From SAR202 cluster bacterium bin16 (GTDB lineage: Bacteria; Chloroflexota; Dehalococcoidia; Lucifugimonadales; Australimonadaceae), in contig MPMJ01000026.1 of assembly GCA_002238425.1 (NCBI GenBank), positions 1-42,472 of the forward strand: a stretch of 42,472 nucleotides of DNA, given 5' to 3'. Both the position numbers and the translations under genes were made by a program. Shown here in pieces: positions 25,074 to 33,178 of the stretch. Within the stretch, counting starts at the first letter, position 1, and every line of letters begins with the position of its first letter. Under the pieces are notes generated by a model. It searched no databases. It saw only the letters and a list, made by a program, of their open reading frames with translations, and was not told where the DNA came from.

Positions 25074-26009
25074 TTACATGCGCGAGGCGGGAGTGATCCC
25101 GCCGATGCCGCCGTGCGGACGCCGGTGATTGTAATACGCAAGGAAGGCAGGCAGCGTGTCGAGCCGGTCGCGGTTGGAGGTATACGGTCGCTGGTAGGCC
25201 CACTCAGCTTGCAGGATCTTGTTGAACGCCTCAGCCTTGCCATTCGTCTGGGGTCGGAAGGGTCGTGTGCGCTTTAACCGCACACCATTGGCCGACGCGG
25301 TAGAGGTGAAGACGCGGCTCACGTAGCAGGCGCCGTTGTCGGTCAGGACGCGCTCGACCGTGATGCCTTGGCGGTCGAAGTGGGCAAGCGCCCGGAGCAG
25401 GAAAGCAGCTGCGCTCACGCCGCGCTCGTCTGGCAAGGCCTCGGCGTAGGCATAGCGGGAGTGGTCGTCCACGGCTACATGAACGAAGTCGAATCCGAGG
25501 CGAGGGCCGCGCTTAGGCCCGCTGTGGGTCTGTGTGAACCCGGGCAAGATGCGTTTGCCGCCACCCTGCGGGATGCGGCCGAGTTTCTTGATGTCCAAGT
25601 GGACCAGCGCACCGGGGCGGGGATGCTCGTAGCGAACGACCTCCCGTGTGGTGCGGTGGAGCCACGCGAGGCGGTGAATCCCGGCGCGGCGCAGGACGGC
25701 GTAGACGGTGGAGCGGGCGATGCCCAACCTCCACGCGATGCGGTGCGGTCCCCAGGCGAGCATACGGCGTGCAGCGCAGATGGTTGCTTCCTGGAACTGA
25801 GCGGTCTTGCGAGGGCTGCGTAGGGGGCGGCTGGAGCGATCGTGGAGCGCATCTGGACCACCCACTCGGAACCGCTGCACCCACTTGGAGACGGTGGCGC
25901 GAGAGACGCGGAACAAGCGAGCCACTTCGGCCTGGGGCCAACCGTCCATCACCTGTTCGACCAGCTCCGCGCGAGTCACGGGGGTCAAGCGTGCGTTACG
26001 ATGGGTCAT
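25074..26009 (-). CDS. IS481-family transposase
   Basis: 311 residues. The N-terminal helix-turn-helix ('PQAEVARLFRVSRATVSKWV') is followed by the rve/DDE core: first Asp in 'LVHLDIKKLG', second in 'VLTDNGACYVS', and Glu in 'NGKAEAFNKI'. The C-terminus shows 'YNHRRPHGGIGGITP', typical of IS481 and IS3 enzymes. It is full length with all three catalytic residues, so it may be active. The ATG lies directly after a hairpin that buries its ribosome-binding site. Confidence 0.95.
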   Translation of the reverse strand: MTHRNARLTPVTRAELVEQVMDGWPQAEVARLFRVSRATVSKWVQRFRVGGPDALHDRSSRPLRSPRKTAQFQEATICAARRMLAWGPHRIAWRLGIARSTVYAVLRRAGIHRLAWLHRTTREVVRYEHPRPGALVHLDIKKLGRIPQGGGKRILPGFTQTHSGPKRGPRLGFDFVHVAVDDHSRYAYAEALPDERGVSAAAFLLRALAHFDRQGITVERVLTDNGACYVSRVFTSTASANGVRLKRTRPFRPQTNGKAEAFNKILQAEWAYQRPYTSNRDRLDTLPAFLAYYNHRRPHGGIGGITPASRM

Positions 26010-26067
26010 GAGAGGCCTCCTGTTACTGCTGGGTTTCGTTCACACAACAGCAACAGCGAGGCCTCTC
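26010..26067 (-). promoter_or_regulatory. Hairpin sequestering the transposase ribosome-binding site
   Basis: GAGAGGCCTC (26010-26019) pairs with GAGGCCTCTC (26058-26067), and the inner segments CTGTT and AACAG extend the stem. In the transposase mRNA the Shine-Dalgarno AGGAGG lies in the 3' arm, directly before the ATG. Transcripts that enter from outside the element would form the hairpin and be poorly translated. Confidence 0.6.
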
Positions 26068-26097
26068 ACTTGTCAACAACCTCTATGGGAACTACAG

Positions 26098-26496
26098 CTA
26101 GTCGTCGAGAACGGCGAACGCCTCGATCTCGATGAAGTACTCGGGCTGGGCCAACGCCCGCACGATGACCATCGAGCTCGCCGGTGTCGGCGCGTCACCC
26201 CAGCACTCGTTCTGCGCCGCCCGCGCCGCGGGCAGGTACGCCTCCGACGTCACGAAGATGGTCACCTTCACGATGTTCGCGAACGTCCCGCCGACCGACT
26301 CGATGGCGGTGCGCAGGTTGTCATAGACCTGCCTGCACTGCGCAGGCGCGTTGTCCAGGCCGATCACCTTGCCATCCGGCCCGCGCGACGTCTGCCCCGC
26401 GATCCACACAAGGTTGCCCCACCGCACGACGTGGGAGTAGCGGCCTCCCGGCGGCGGCGCAAGCGCCTCCGGGTTCGTTCGTTGGATGTCAGGCAT
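26098..26496 (-). CDS. RidA (YjgF/YER057c/UK114) family protein lacking the catalytic Arg
   Basis: 132 residues with the family fold pattern: 'LVWIAGQTSRGPDG', 'QVYDNLRTAIESVGGTFANIVKVTIFV', 'FIEIEAFAVL'. RidA proteins hydrolyse reactive enamines and imines using an Arg in 'PAR-[ST]'. Here the segment is 'TPASSMVIV', so that Arg is Ser, and ordinary imine deaminase activity is unlikely. It is the last gene of the operon HbpS-HbpS-SDR-RidA (21 bp after the SDR). Its TAG stop lies inside the target duplication of the IS481 element, which spared it. Confidence 0.88.
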   Translation of the reverse strand: MPDIQRTNPEALAPPPGGRYSHVVRWGNLVWIAGQTSRGPDGKVIGLDNAPAQCRQVYDNLRTAIESVGGTFANIVKVTIFVTSEAYLPAARAAQNECWGDAPTPASSMVIVRALAQPEYFIEIEAFAVLDD

Positions 26497-26517
26497 CGGG
26501 CCCTCCTTCGCGCTGTC

Positions 26518-27204
26518 CTACGCTTTGTAATAGACCGGCACCGCCGCGCCGGAAACAGCCCGCGCCTCCTCTGACGCAAGGAACAGCAGCACGCTCGCCA
26601 GGTCGTCAGGTTGCACCCACTTCGAGGAGTCGGCGTTGGGCATCCCTTCGCGGTTCATGGGCGTGTCGATGATGCTCGGCAGCACCGCGTTCACGGTGAT
26701 GTCGTGAGTCTTCACTTCAGCCGCGACGGACTGCGTAAGCAGGATGACGCCGCCCTTGCTCACCGAGTAGTGCGCGACCATCGGGTCGCCGTGCAGCCCG
26801 CTGCGCGCCGCGATGCTCACGATGCGCCCGTAGCCCTGCGCCTTCATGTACGGCAGCACGTTCTTGATGGTGAGGAACGCGGACTTGAGGTTCAGCTGCA
26901 GCAGCCCGTCCCAGTCCGACTCGTCCATCTCCTCGACGGACGGTCCGAACCGGAAGCCGCCCGCGATGTTCACCAGCACGTGCGGCCCCCCGTACTCCGA
27001 CGCGACACGCTCGAACAGCCCGCGCACCGACGCCTCGTCGAGCACGTCGGTCTCGTGGTATGCGACCGCGCCCGCCTCGTCAGGTAGCGGCGCCATGTCG
27101 GCGACGACCACCTGCGCGCCTGCCTCCGCGAACCTGCGCGACGCCACGCGTCCCACTGCACCACTCCCACCCGTCACCACCACCGTCTTGCCAGCGAAAG
27201 TCAT
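26518..27204 (-). CDS. Short-chain dehydrogenase/reductase
   Basis: 228 residues, classical SDR. 'VVVTGGSGAVGR' is the TGxxxGxG cofactor motif, 'NIAGGF' replaces the usual NNAG, 'VSIAARSG' gives the catalytic Ser region, and 'YSVSK' the YxxxK pair. Asp after strand 2 ('VVVADMAP') suggests NAD(H). The start overlaps the stop of the HbpS gene before it (ATGA), so it is translationally coupled. Substrate unknown. Confidence 0.92.
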   Translation of the reverse strand: MTFAGKTVVVTGGSGAVGRVASRRFAEAGAQVVVADMAPLPDEAGAVAYHETDVLDEASVRGLFERVASEYGGPHVLVNIAGGFRFGPSVEEMDESDWDGLLQLNLKSAFLTIKNVLPYMKAQGYGRIVSIAARSGLHGDPMVAHYSVSKGGVILLTQSVAAEVKTHDITVNAVLPSIIDTPMNREGMPNADSSKWVQPDDLASVLLFLASEEARAVSGAAVPVYYKA

Positions 27205-27638
27205 GCCTGCTCCTGGATGAGTCGTCCGATGAGCGCCTTGCCGACCTGCACGATCTCCTCGTCCTCCTCAGCGGTACGTCCACTGACGCCGAGCCCGCCC
27301 ATGATCGTGCCGTCCGTCGCGATGACGACCGCGCCGCCTCCACCGATGAAGAGATTGGCGTTGCCGAAACCCGCGAGGCCCTGCGGCGACGCCTTGGCCC
27401 GCTCCTCGAAATCGAGCGTGTCCTGCCGCATGCAGGCGGACGTGTACGCCTTCTTAGTCGCGTTCTGACGCGCGAGCGCAGCGTTCACACCGGCCTGCGC
27501 GGCGAAGCAGATCAGTTCGCCACGGTCGTCCATGATTGCGATGGCGATGGGGCGCCCGCCCATCTCGTCGGCCTTGCGCAGCATCTCCGCGAGCGCCTGC
27601 CGCGACTCGGCCAGCCCGAGCGTCTTGCGCGTCCTCAC
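27201..27638 (-). CDS. GlcG/HbpS-family protein (second of two tandem copies)
   Basis: 145 residues from a GTG start that overlaps the stop of the preceding paralog (GTGA). The family pattern is clear: 'IAIAIMDDRGELICFAAQAG', 'ATKKAYTSACM', 'GGGGAVVIATDGTIMGGLGV'. Members of this heme-degrading/HbpS-like group bind heme or cobalamin, or occur in glycolate and diol catabolic operons. The role here is unknown. No signal peptide is visible, so it is cytoplasmic. Coupled translation with both neighbours supports one operon. Confidence 0.88.
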   Translation of the reverse strand: MRTRKTLGLAESRQALAEMLRKADEMGGRPIAIAIMDDRGELICFAAQAGVNAALARQNATKKAYTSACMRQDTLDFEERAKASPQGLAGFGNANLFIGGGGAVVIATDGTIMGGLGVSGRTAEEDEEIVQVGKALIGRLIQEQA

Positions 27639-28063
27639 GACAGCCCTCCCTGCAGCGCAGCCAGTGCAACACGTGCGAGACGCTCGTCGATTTCACGATC
27701 GAAGCCTTGGACACCGATAGCGCCAACGACAGTGCTCTGCCCTGCGACGCGCACGATAACGCCGCCATGCGCCGCGCCCACGAAGCCGTCGCCGAAGTCG
27801 GCGGCGCTCAGGCCGCGCTGCGAGCGTTCGGCGGCAAACTCGTTCAGGTCCGCGCCCACGCGCGACGCTGTGTATGCCTTACGGATGGCGTGCTTGCGCT
27901 GGAAGATGGGCGTGCCGTCCGTGCGGGCGAACGCAACGAGGTCGCCGTTGTCGTCGACCACGGCGACGGCCACAGGCCCTGCGGACTCGGCGGATGCCGC
28001 GTCCAAGGCAGCGTCCACGGCGCGCAGCGCGTCCTCCACGTCCATCACCTGCCGGTCGTACAT
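27635..28063 (-). CDS. GlcG/HbpS-family protein (first of two tandem copies)
   Basis: 142 residues from ATG 28063, chosen because GGAGG lies five bases upstream. 'VAVAVVDDNGDLVAFARTDG', 'KHAIRKAYTASRVG' and 'HGGVIVRVAGQSTVVGAIGV' match the paralog that follows. The two copies differ enough to suggest a heteromer or different ligands. It is the first gene of the HbpS-HbpS-SDR-RidA operon. A TACACT -10-like element (complement of 28092-28097) lies upstream. Confidence 0.87.
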   Translation of the reverse strand: MYDRQVMDVEDALRAVDAALDAASAESAGPVAVAVVDDNGDLVAFARTDGTPIFQRKHAIRKAYTASRVGADLNEFAAERSQRGLSAADFGDGFVGAAHGGVIVRVAGQSTVVGAIGVQGFDREIDERLARVALAALQGGLS

Positions 28064-28119
28064 CGCTCCTCCATCGGTTCCGTTCGGACGCAGTGTAGTC
28101 GAGGAACCGCTCAACGCAA

Positions 28120-28145
28120 GAGGAGCGCCCCGTGGGGCGCTCCTC
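28120..28145 (-). terminator. Strong hairpin after the tctC gene
   Basis: GAGGAGCGCCCC and GGGGCGCTCCTC form a perfect 12-bp stem around a two-base centre. It begins 24 bp past the tctC stop on the minus strand and is followed by TTGCGTT. It separates the transporter operon from the HbpS operon. Confidence 0.68.
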
Positions 28146-28169
28146 CGTTCATACTCTGCTACCCGAGGC

Positions 28170-29450
28170 CTAGCCCGGGAAGAGACCGCGGATGATGTCC
28201 AGCGTTTCGTCCGGCAGACCTGCGAATGATTCCACCTGCGCCTGGTACTGGTCGCCGGTCCGCAGGCCGACGTCGTAGCGCCGGGACTTCATGTCCGCCA
28301 CGAAGTCGTCGCTCGACACCACGCGCTCGAACGCGGCGCGCATCTCGTTCACGATGTTGCTCGGCGTCTGCGACGGCATGGCGTAGATGCGGCTGGACGC
28401 CGCCGCGGCCATCAGCGCGTCGAACGCGTTCAGGTAGTCCTCACCGGCGCCGCGCTCTTCCGCGATCTCCCTGATGGACTTGACCCACAGCCACTTGCCT
28501 TCTGCCTTGCCGGCCTTGATCCACTCAGGCTCCATGATCGTGTAGAACAACGGTGTCGCGTAGCCTTCCGCCCACTCGGGGTTCTGCGCTACCTGGGAGT
28601 CACGGCACGTGGGTGTGACCTCGATCTCACGCCGGTTGAAGGCAGCGTCCATGTCGGATGTCCCCGTGTAGCCGAACACGCGCTCGAACGGGAACCCGAC
28701 CTGCACAGCCCATTCACTGGAGGTCGCGTACGTGTCGACCCTGCCGATCTGGCCGAGCGTGTAGTTGCCCGCGAAGTAGTCGTCCAGGTTGTCCGCCACG
28801 TCGCTGCGGATGCACCATGTCTGGTCGCTCGGTGTGTAGTCCGGTGCGCCGAGGTAGACGAGGTCGTTCGCCGCGTCGAACTCGGACACACCGCCGAGGA
28901 TGGACTGCTGGATGAGGGTGGAGATCACGACGACGATGTCCACCTGGTTGTCCCTGTAGTCCTTGTCGATTACGGAGCGCACGGCCACGAGCGTGTTGGC
29001 GCCGGGCTTGTTGCTCACGAAGACGTTGGGGTTACCCGCGAGTTCGTCGGAGAGGTGATGCGCGAAGATGCGCGCGAACGTGTCGAATCCGCCGCCAGGC
29101 GCGTAACCGACGGTGATCTGCACCGTCTTGCCGGAGAAGTCCACCTGCTCCTCAACCGGGATCGGCGTCGGCGTGGGCCGTGGCGTCGGAGTCGGGTCCG
29201 GCGTCTCTGTCATCGCCTCAGGCGTCGGAGTGGCCTCCTCCATCATCGCCTCGGCGGTGGGGGTCGGCTCTTCCGCCATCATCGCAGCGGTCGGGGTCGC
29301 GGTTGGCGCAGCGGGCTGGGAGGAAGTGTCCGGCTGCGGGGTCGCAGTGGGCTCGTCTTCGCCTCCGCACGCCACCACGAGCATCGCCATCACGGCTGCA
29401 AGCGCGAACAGGCCAATCGCCTGTTTTGCTGTTATCAATGCGGTGCGCAT
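28170..29450 (-). CDS. tctC: TctC/Bug-family solute-binding lipoprotein of a tripartite tricarboxylate transporter
   Basis: 426 residues from ATG 29450, preceded by GAGGAGG. The signal ends in a lipobox ('AAVMAMLVVACGG'), then about 70 residues rich in Thr, Pro, Met and Glu. The binding domain begins 'VQITVGYAPGGGFDTFARIF', the usual Bug/TctC opening that contacts the carboxylate. It should capture a carboxylic acid outside the membrane and hand it to the TctAB permease encoded 99 bp upstream. The family includes the terephthalate-binding TphC, which fits the oxygenase genes in the same operon. Substrate is inferred only. Confidence 0.86.
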   Translation of the reverse strand: MRTALITAKQAIGLFALAAVMAMLVVACGGEDEPTATPQPDTSSQPAAPTATPTAAMMAEEPTPTAEAMMEEATPTPEAMTETPDPTPTPRPTPTPIPVEEQVDFSGKTVQITVGYAPGGGFDTFARIFAHHLSDELAGNPNVFVSNKPGANTLVAVRSVIDKDYRDNQVDIVVVISTLIQQSILGGVSEFDAANDLVYLGAPDYTPSDQTWCIRSDVADNLDDYFAGNYTLGQIGRVDTYATSSEWAVQVGFPFERVFGYTGTSDMDAAFNRREIEVTPTCRDSQVAQNPEWAEGYATPLFYTIMEPEWIKAGKAEGKWLWVKSIREIAEERGAGEDYLNAFDALMAAAASSRIYAMPSQTPSNIVNEMRAAFERVVSSDDFVADMKSRRYDVGLRTGDQYQAQVESFAGLPDETLDIIRGLFPG

Positions 29451-29508
29451 CTGTCCTCCTCGGAGCATCAACTTCTCTATGGTCTGCGCGTGCGCGCGTT
29501 AGCGCCGA

Positions 29509-29514
29509 ATGCTA
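29509..29514 (-). promoter_or_regulatory. Candidate extended -10 for tctC
   Basis: On the minus strand TGGTAGCAT fits an extended -10 (TGn then TAGCAT), 58 bp before the tctC start. It would allow extra transcription of the binding protein within the operon. Confidence 0.3.
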
Positions 29515-29549
29515 CCACGCGTGGGCGGAATCCGTCTACGCGCAACCCC

Positions 29550-31763
29550 CTAACCGAAGACCCTCGAAATGAACTGCGTGACCGTCTCCCTGCCCTTCAG
29601 GATGTCCGGGAGGAGGTCTCCCAGCACCGGGTCTATCCATGGGATATGGATCACTTCGTCGAAGAAACCGTAGATGAGCACGAGGAATATGGCAAGCCAG
29701 CCCAGCGCAACCCACCAGCGAACGTGTCCGAAGATGAGCAGGTAGAGGAAGACGTAGCCCGGCAGGGCGATCTGGAAGCCAATGAGCCATATCGCGAGAA
29801 CGAGCCCGAACGTGGTGCCGAGGGCCTTAACCGTACGGAGCATCAGGACACGGCGGTCGTCGTCGGTGCGGGTCCTGCCGATATCCATGATGCGGCCACC
29901 ACCGGACGAGGGGGAAACCAGGTGGAACACCACATAGATGGCGCTGAGCGCAAGCCCGACGGTGGTGATAACGCGCGGCAGGCGGGCTGCCTCGTTCGTC
30001 CACCCGAATGACTGCCAGAAGGTAAAGGCGAAGGCAAACACCAGGAACGCGATGAAGATGCCACTGGGAGTCGGTTGCAGCAATTCCGACAGCATCGGTC
30101 GCTTTCGCTTCCGGGCGGGCTGCGCCGGGGCCGCTTCCGCCGCCTCGTCATCGCTCGCGCCGGCCGGTGGAGGCGGAGCGGATTCCGCGCGGGCCGCGAA
30201 ATCAGCTTCCTGCCTCGCCATGGTGCGGTTCACGCTCCGCTGCATGCGCACCGTGTAGGCGGCGGTGCCGACGGCGATGGCGATGATGATGATGACGGCG
30301 GGGCGTGTGAAGACACCCTGCGTCGGATTGGAGAAGTTCACCCAGTCGAACGCTCCGCTGGAGATCCCGTAGAAGCGCTCGATGATGCCGCCGAGGATGA
30401 CGGCGATGATGATGGGCGGACGCGGCCAACCATACGACTTCATGAAGTAGCCGAGAGCGCCGAACGCCAGCATCACGACGAGGTCGTAGATGGAGCGGTT
30501 CGCCTGGAACGCCGCGATGGTCATCACCGCAAGGATGAGGGGGACAAGTACGTTTGGCCGGACGAACGCGATGCGCGTGAGCAGCGGCGTGAACCCGAGC
30601 GCCAGGCCGGTGGCAAACACGTTCGCCATCACCAGCGACATCGCAATCGTCATGGTGAGGGGTAGCTGGCTGTTCAGCATGTCCGGGCCGGGGCGTACGT
30701 CCAGGATGATGAGCAGCCCGAGGAAGAGCGCCATACCGACCGAGCCGGGCACCCCGAAGAAGAGAGTCGGGACCAGCTGGCCGCCGTCCACAGCATTGTT
30801 GGCAGACTCCGGCGCGATGACGCCCCGTATGTCCCCCGTCCCGAACGTCTCCGTGCCGCCGCGCACGGTCTGACGCGCCGAGGCGTACGACAGCCATTGC
30901 GCGAGCGAGCCGCCGATTCCCGGCAGCAGCCCGACGAACACGCCCATGGCGGCGGAGCGTATGACGAGGAGCCAGTTCCGCAGTACGGAGTTCATGCCCT
31001 CCCGGCGCTGCGCGGACGCGTCTATCGTGGAAGTCTCCGCGCGGCGGGCGATGGAGACGTCGCTCACGACCATGTCGAAGAACTCGGGGATGGCGAAGAG
31101 GCCGATGACCACCGGGATGATGTGGATGCCGTCCCAGAGGTAGTCCTGCCCGAAAGTCAGGCGGTGCGCACCGGTGGCGTCGTCGTAGCCGACGCTGGCG
31201 ATGAGCAGGCCGAACGCGCCCGCGATGAGGCCGCGCAGCAGCGCTCCGCTGCTGACGACGCCGACGACCGCGATGGCGACGAGGCCGAGGACGAAGAACT
31301 CCGCCGCGCTGAACGTGTTGACGACAGGCCGGGCAACGGGAATGGTCATGAACAGGAATATCGCGCCGATGATGCCGCCCAACAGCGACGCGAAGTAGGC
31401 GGCGGAGAGCGCAACCCCTGCCCGGCCCTGCCGTGCGAGCGGGTTGCCGTCCAGGATCGTCGCCTGGCCGGACGTTGAGCCGGGCATGCCGAGCAGCACG
31501 GCAGGCAGCGTGTCGCCCGTCGGCACCGTCGCCACCATCCCGATGGCCAGCGGCAGCGCGATGTACGGGTCGAGCCCGTAGGCGAAGCCGAGAAGCACGA
31601 TGAGGCTGGGCACCGCCCCGCCAGGCATCGCGCCATTCAGAACGCCGACGGACACCCCCACGAGAAGCGCGAGGATGGGCCTCCAGTCGGCGAGGTTACC
31701 TATGGCCTCCCCGCCCGCATCGAACATCGCGGGGAAGCCCTCCAGGATCGAGTCTATGAACAT
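29550..31763 (-). CDS. Fused TctA-TctB permease of a tripartite tricarboxylate transporter
   Basis: 737 residues. Residues 1 to about 500 are TctA: 'LLVGVSVGVLNGAMPGGAVP', 'GMPGSTSGQATILDGNPLAR', 'GLLPGIGGSLAQWLSYASA', 'TLFFGVPGSVGMALFLG'. A charged Ala/Pro-rich linker follows (about 515-570). The remaining 170 residues have four helices like the small subunit TctB ('SGIFIAFLVFAFAFTFWQSFGW'). TctA and TctB are normally separate proteins, so this is a fusion. It imports a carboxylate bound by TctC with a cation gradient. It starts 6 bp after the Rieske gene. Confidence 0.88.
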   Translation of the reverse strand: MFIDSILEGFPAMFDAGGEAIGNLADWRPILALLVGVSVGVLNGAMPGGAVPSLIVLLGFAYGLDPYIALPLAIGMVATVPTGDTLPAVLLGMPGSTSGQATILDGNPLARQGRAGVALSAAYFASLLGGIIGAIFLFMTIPVARPVVNTFSAAEFFVLGLVAIAVVGVVSSGALLRGLIAGAFGLLIASVGYDDATGAHRLTFGQDYLWDGIHIIPVVIGLFAIPEFFDMVVSDVSIARRAETSTIDASAQRREGMNSVLRNWLLVIRSAAMGVFVGLLPGIGGSLAQWLSYASARQTVRGGTETFGTGDIRGVIAPESANNAVDGGQLVPTLFFGVPGSVGMALFLGLLIILDVRPGPDMLNSQLPLTMTIAMSLVMANVFATGLALGFTPLLTRIAFVRPNVLVPLILAVMTIAAFQANRSIYDLVVMLAFGALGYFMKSYGWPRPPIIIAVILGGIIERFYGISSGAFDWVNFSNPTQGVFTRPAVIIIIAIAVGTAAYTVRMQRSVNRTMARQEADFAARAESAPPPPAGASDDEAAEAAPAQPARKRKRPMLSELLQPTPSGIFIAFLVFAFAFTFWQSFGWTNEAARLPRVITTVGLALSAIYVVFHLVSPSSGGGRIMDIGRTRTDDDRRVLMLRTVKALGTTFGLVLAIWLIGFQIALPGYVFLYLLIFGHVRWWVALGWLAIFLVLIYGFFDEVIHIPWIDPVLGDLLPDILKGRETVTQFISRVFG

Positions 31764-31769
31764 GCCAAG

Positions 31770-33137
31770 CTATGCTCGCTGCAGCCGCACTTCTTCGTAG
31801 CGGCGGTAAATCTCAAGTATCTGGTTGAGCGCGGGACTATACCTGTCCATGTGGTAATGACTCAACTTGAATCCCGCGCTGTCCCCCACCACGGCAGTCA
31901 TGTCCCCCATCTCCGTCAGGCTCATCCGGTGGTCATCTTTCTCGGAGAATGCGGAGGGGGTGACCGGCCCGGGCAGTACGTTGACCGGCAGGTCTATCCG
32001 TTCATTCGTAGCGGGGTCACGGAACACGTTTATCGGATCGCCGCCATCCTGCACTATCTTCATCTGGTCCATCAGCAGTTTGCGAAACATGATGACGCCA
32101 CGGTCGGAGACGCCGAGACGCTCGTTCTCACGGTCGGCGATCGCTCCCTGGCTCCACCATGCCGCGAGGTCCTGCGCAAGGACGTAGTCGGCGATGGGGC
32201 GTCCTGCATCGTCGAACAGCGGATGCTCGAAGTACGGAACGTAGTCCTGCTCCGGCACCTCGACGTCCGGCCCCGGACAGTACGCCATGTAGTCCAGGTG
32301 CAGCGTGTGCTCATCGTCTATCGGCACCCGTATCTGCAACTCGCTGCGTATCTTCCCGCCGAGGCGGACGAAGTACGGGAAGACGAGCGGATGGCCTACC
32401 GTCCAGTCCGGCGTGTCCTCGGCCTCGCCTTCGCGGAGGCGGAACTTCTGGATGCCCCACTCGTTGACTTCCCACTCCGTCTTCAGGTGTCGGACCTTGA
32501 ACGAGTCTGCATGCTCTTGTGCGATGGCGTCGTGCGCCGGGTCACCGGTGCCGCCGCCACGGTCCAGAACGTGGTACTCGAACCACCAGCCGTGCGTGTA
32601 CTCAGTGTGCGAGGTGTCGACCGAGTTCTCCATGCACTGGAGCCAGTTGGCGTTCAGTACGGAGGCCCCGACATGCCGGTACGTGTTGTCCCAGACGAGC
32701 ACGTCCCAGCGCGGAAGGAGCGGCACAGGCTCCGGGCCGAGATAGGCGAATATCAGCCCGCCCAACTCCTGCACCGGGTACGACTTGATGCGCACCTTCT
32801 CGCTGAAGTGCGAGCCATCCGGCTCCGTCGGCTGGTCGATGCACTGCCCGTTCACGTCGTACATCCAGCCGTGGTACATGCAGCGCAGGCCCTCCTCGGT
32901 AGGCATACCGATGGAGAGGTCGACGCGCCGGTGCGCGCAGCGCCGGTCGACGAGGCCTATCCTGCCGCTCTTGTCCTTGAACAGCGTGAGGTCCTCGCCG
33001 AGCAGACGCACGGATATGACGGGGTCGCGGAGCAGCCGTCCGTTGCTGGTGACAGGCCACCAGTAGCGGCGGAGCAGTTCGCCCATGGGCGTGCCCGCGC
33101 CGGTCTGCGTCAGCAGTACGTTCTCTTCCGCACGCAT
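31770..33137 (-). CDS. Rieske aromatic ring-hydroxylating oxygenase, alpha subunit
   Basis: 455 residues. The Rieske [2Fe-2S] motif is C67-x-H69 ('RRCAHRRVDL') and C86-x2-H89 ('LRCMYHGWMYD'). The mononuclear iron site is D174, H177 and H182 ('NSVDTSHTEYTHG'). The closest general likeness is to phthalate 4,5-dioxygenase-type oxygenases, including the 'QDLAAWWSQG' segment. It dihydroxylates or demethylates an aromatic acid with electrons from a reductase, which is not in the window. The preceding gene is a 4,5-dihydroxyphthalate decarboxylase-like protein, supporting an aromatic-acid pathway. Confidence 0.9.
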   Translation of the reverse strand: MRAEENVLLTQTGAGTPMGELLRRYWWPVTSNGRLLRDPVISVRLLGEDLTLFKDKSGRIGLVDRRCAHRRVDLSIGMPTEEGLRCMYHGWMYDVNGQCIDQPTEPDGSHFSEKVRIKSYPVQELGGLIFAYLGPEPVPLLPRWDVLVWDNTYRHVGASVLNANWLQCMENSVDTSHTEYTHGWWFEYHVLDRGGGTGDPAHDAIAQEHADSFKVRHLKTEWEVNEWGIQKFRLREGEAEDTPDWTVGHPLVFPYFVRLGGKIRSELQIRVPIDDEHTLHLDYMAYCPGPDVEVPEQDYVPYFEHPLFDDAGRPIADYVLAQDLAAWWSQGAIADRENERLGVSDRGVIMFRKLLMDQMKIVQDGGDPINVFRDPATNERIDLPVNVLPGPVTPSAFSEKDDHRMSLTEMGDMTAVVGDSAGFKLSHYHMDRYSPALNQILEIYRRYEEVRLQRA

Positions 33138-33178
33138 CGGTGCTCCTCCTTACGCAGGTATCGCGCGGGCAGCGCGGC

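Larger units (their letters stand above)
25053..26096 (-). mobile_element. IS481-family insertion sequence, apparently intact
   Basis: The ends are 26-bp inverted repeats: TGTAGTTCCCAGGGACGTTG... at 25053-25078 and the complement of 26071-26096 (TGTAGTTCCCATAGAGGTTG...), with 22 of 26 positions equal. It carries one full transposase gene. GCTAG flanks it on both sides (25047-25051 and 26097-26101), a likely target duplication containing CTAG, the core preferred by IS481-type elements. One extra A lies at the left junction. Confidence 0.88.
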
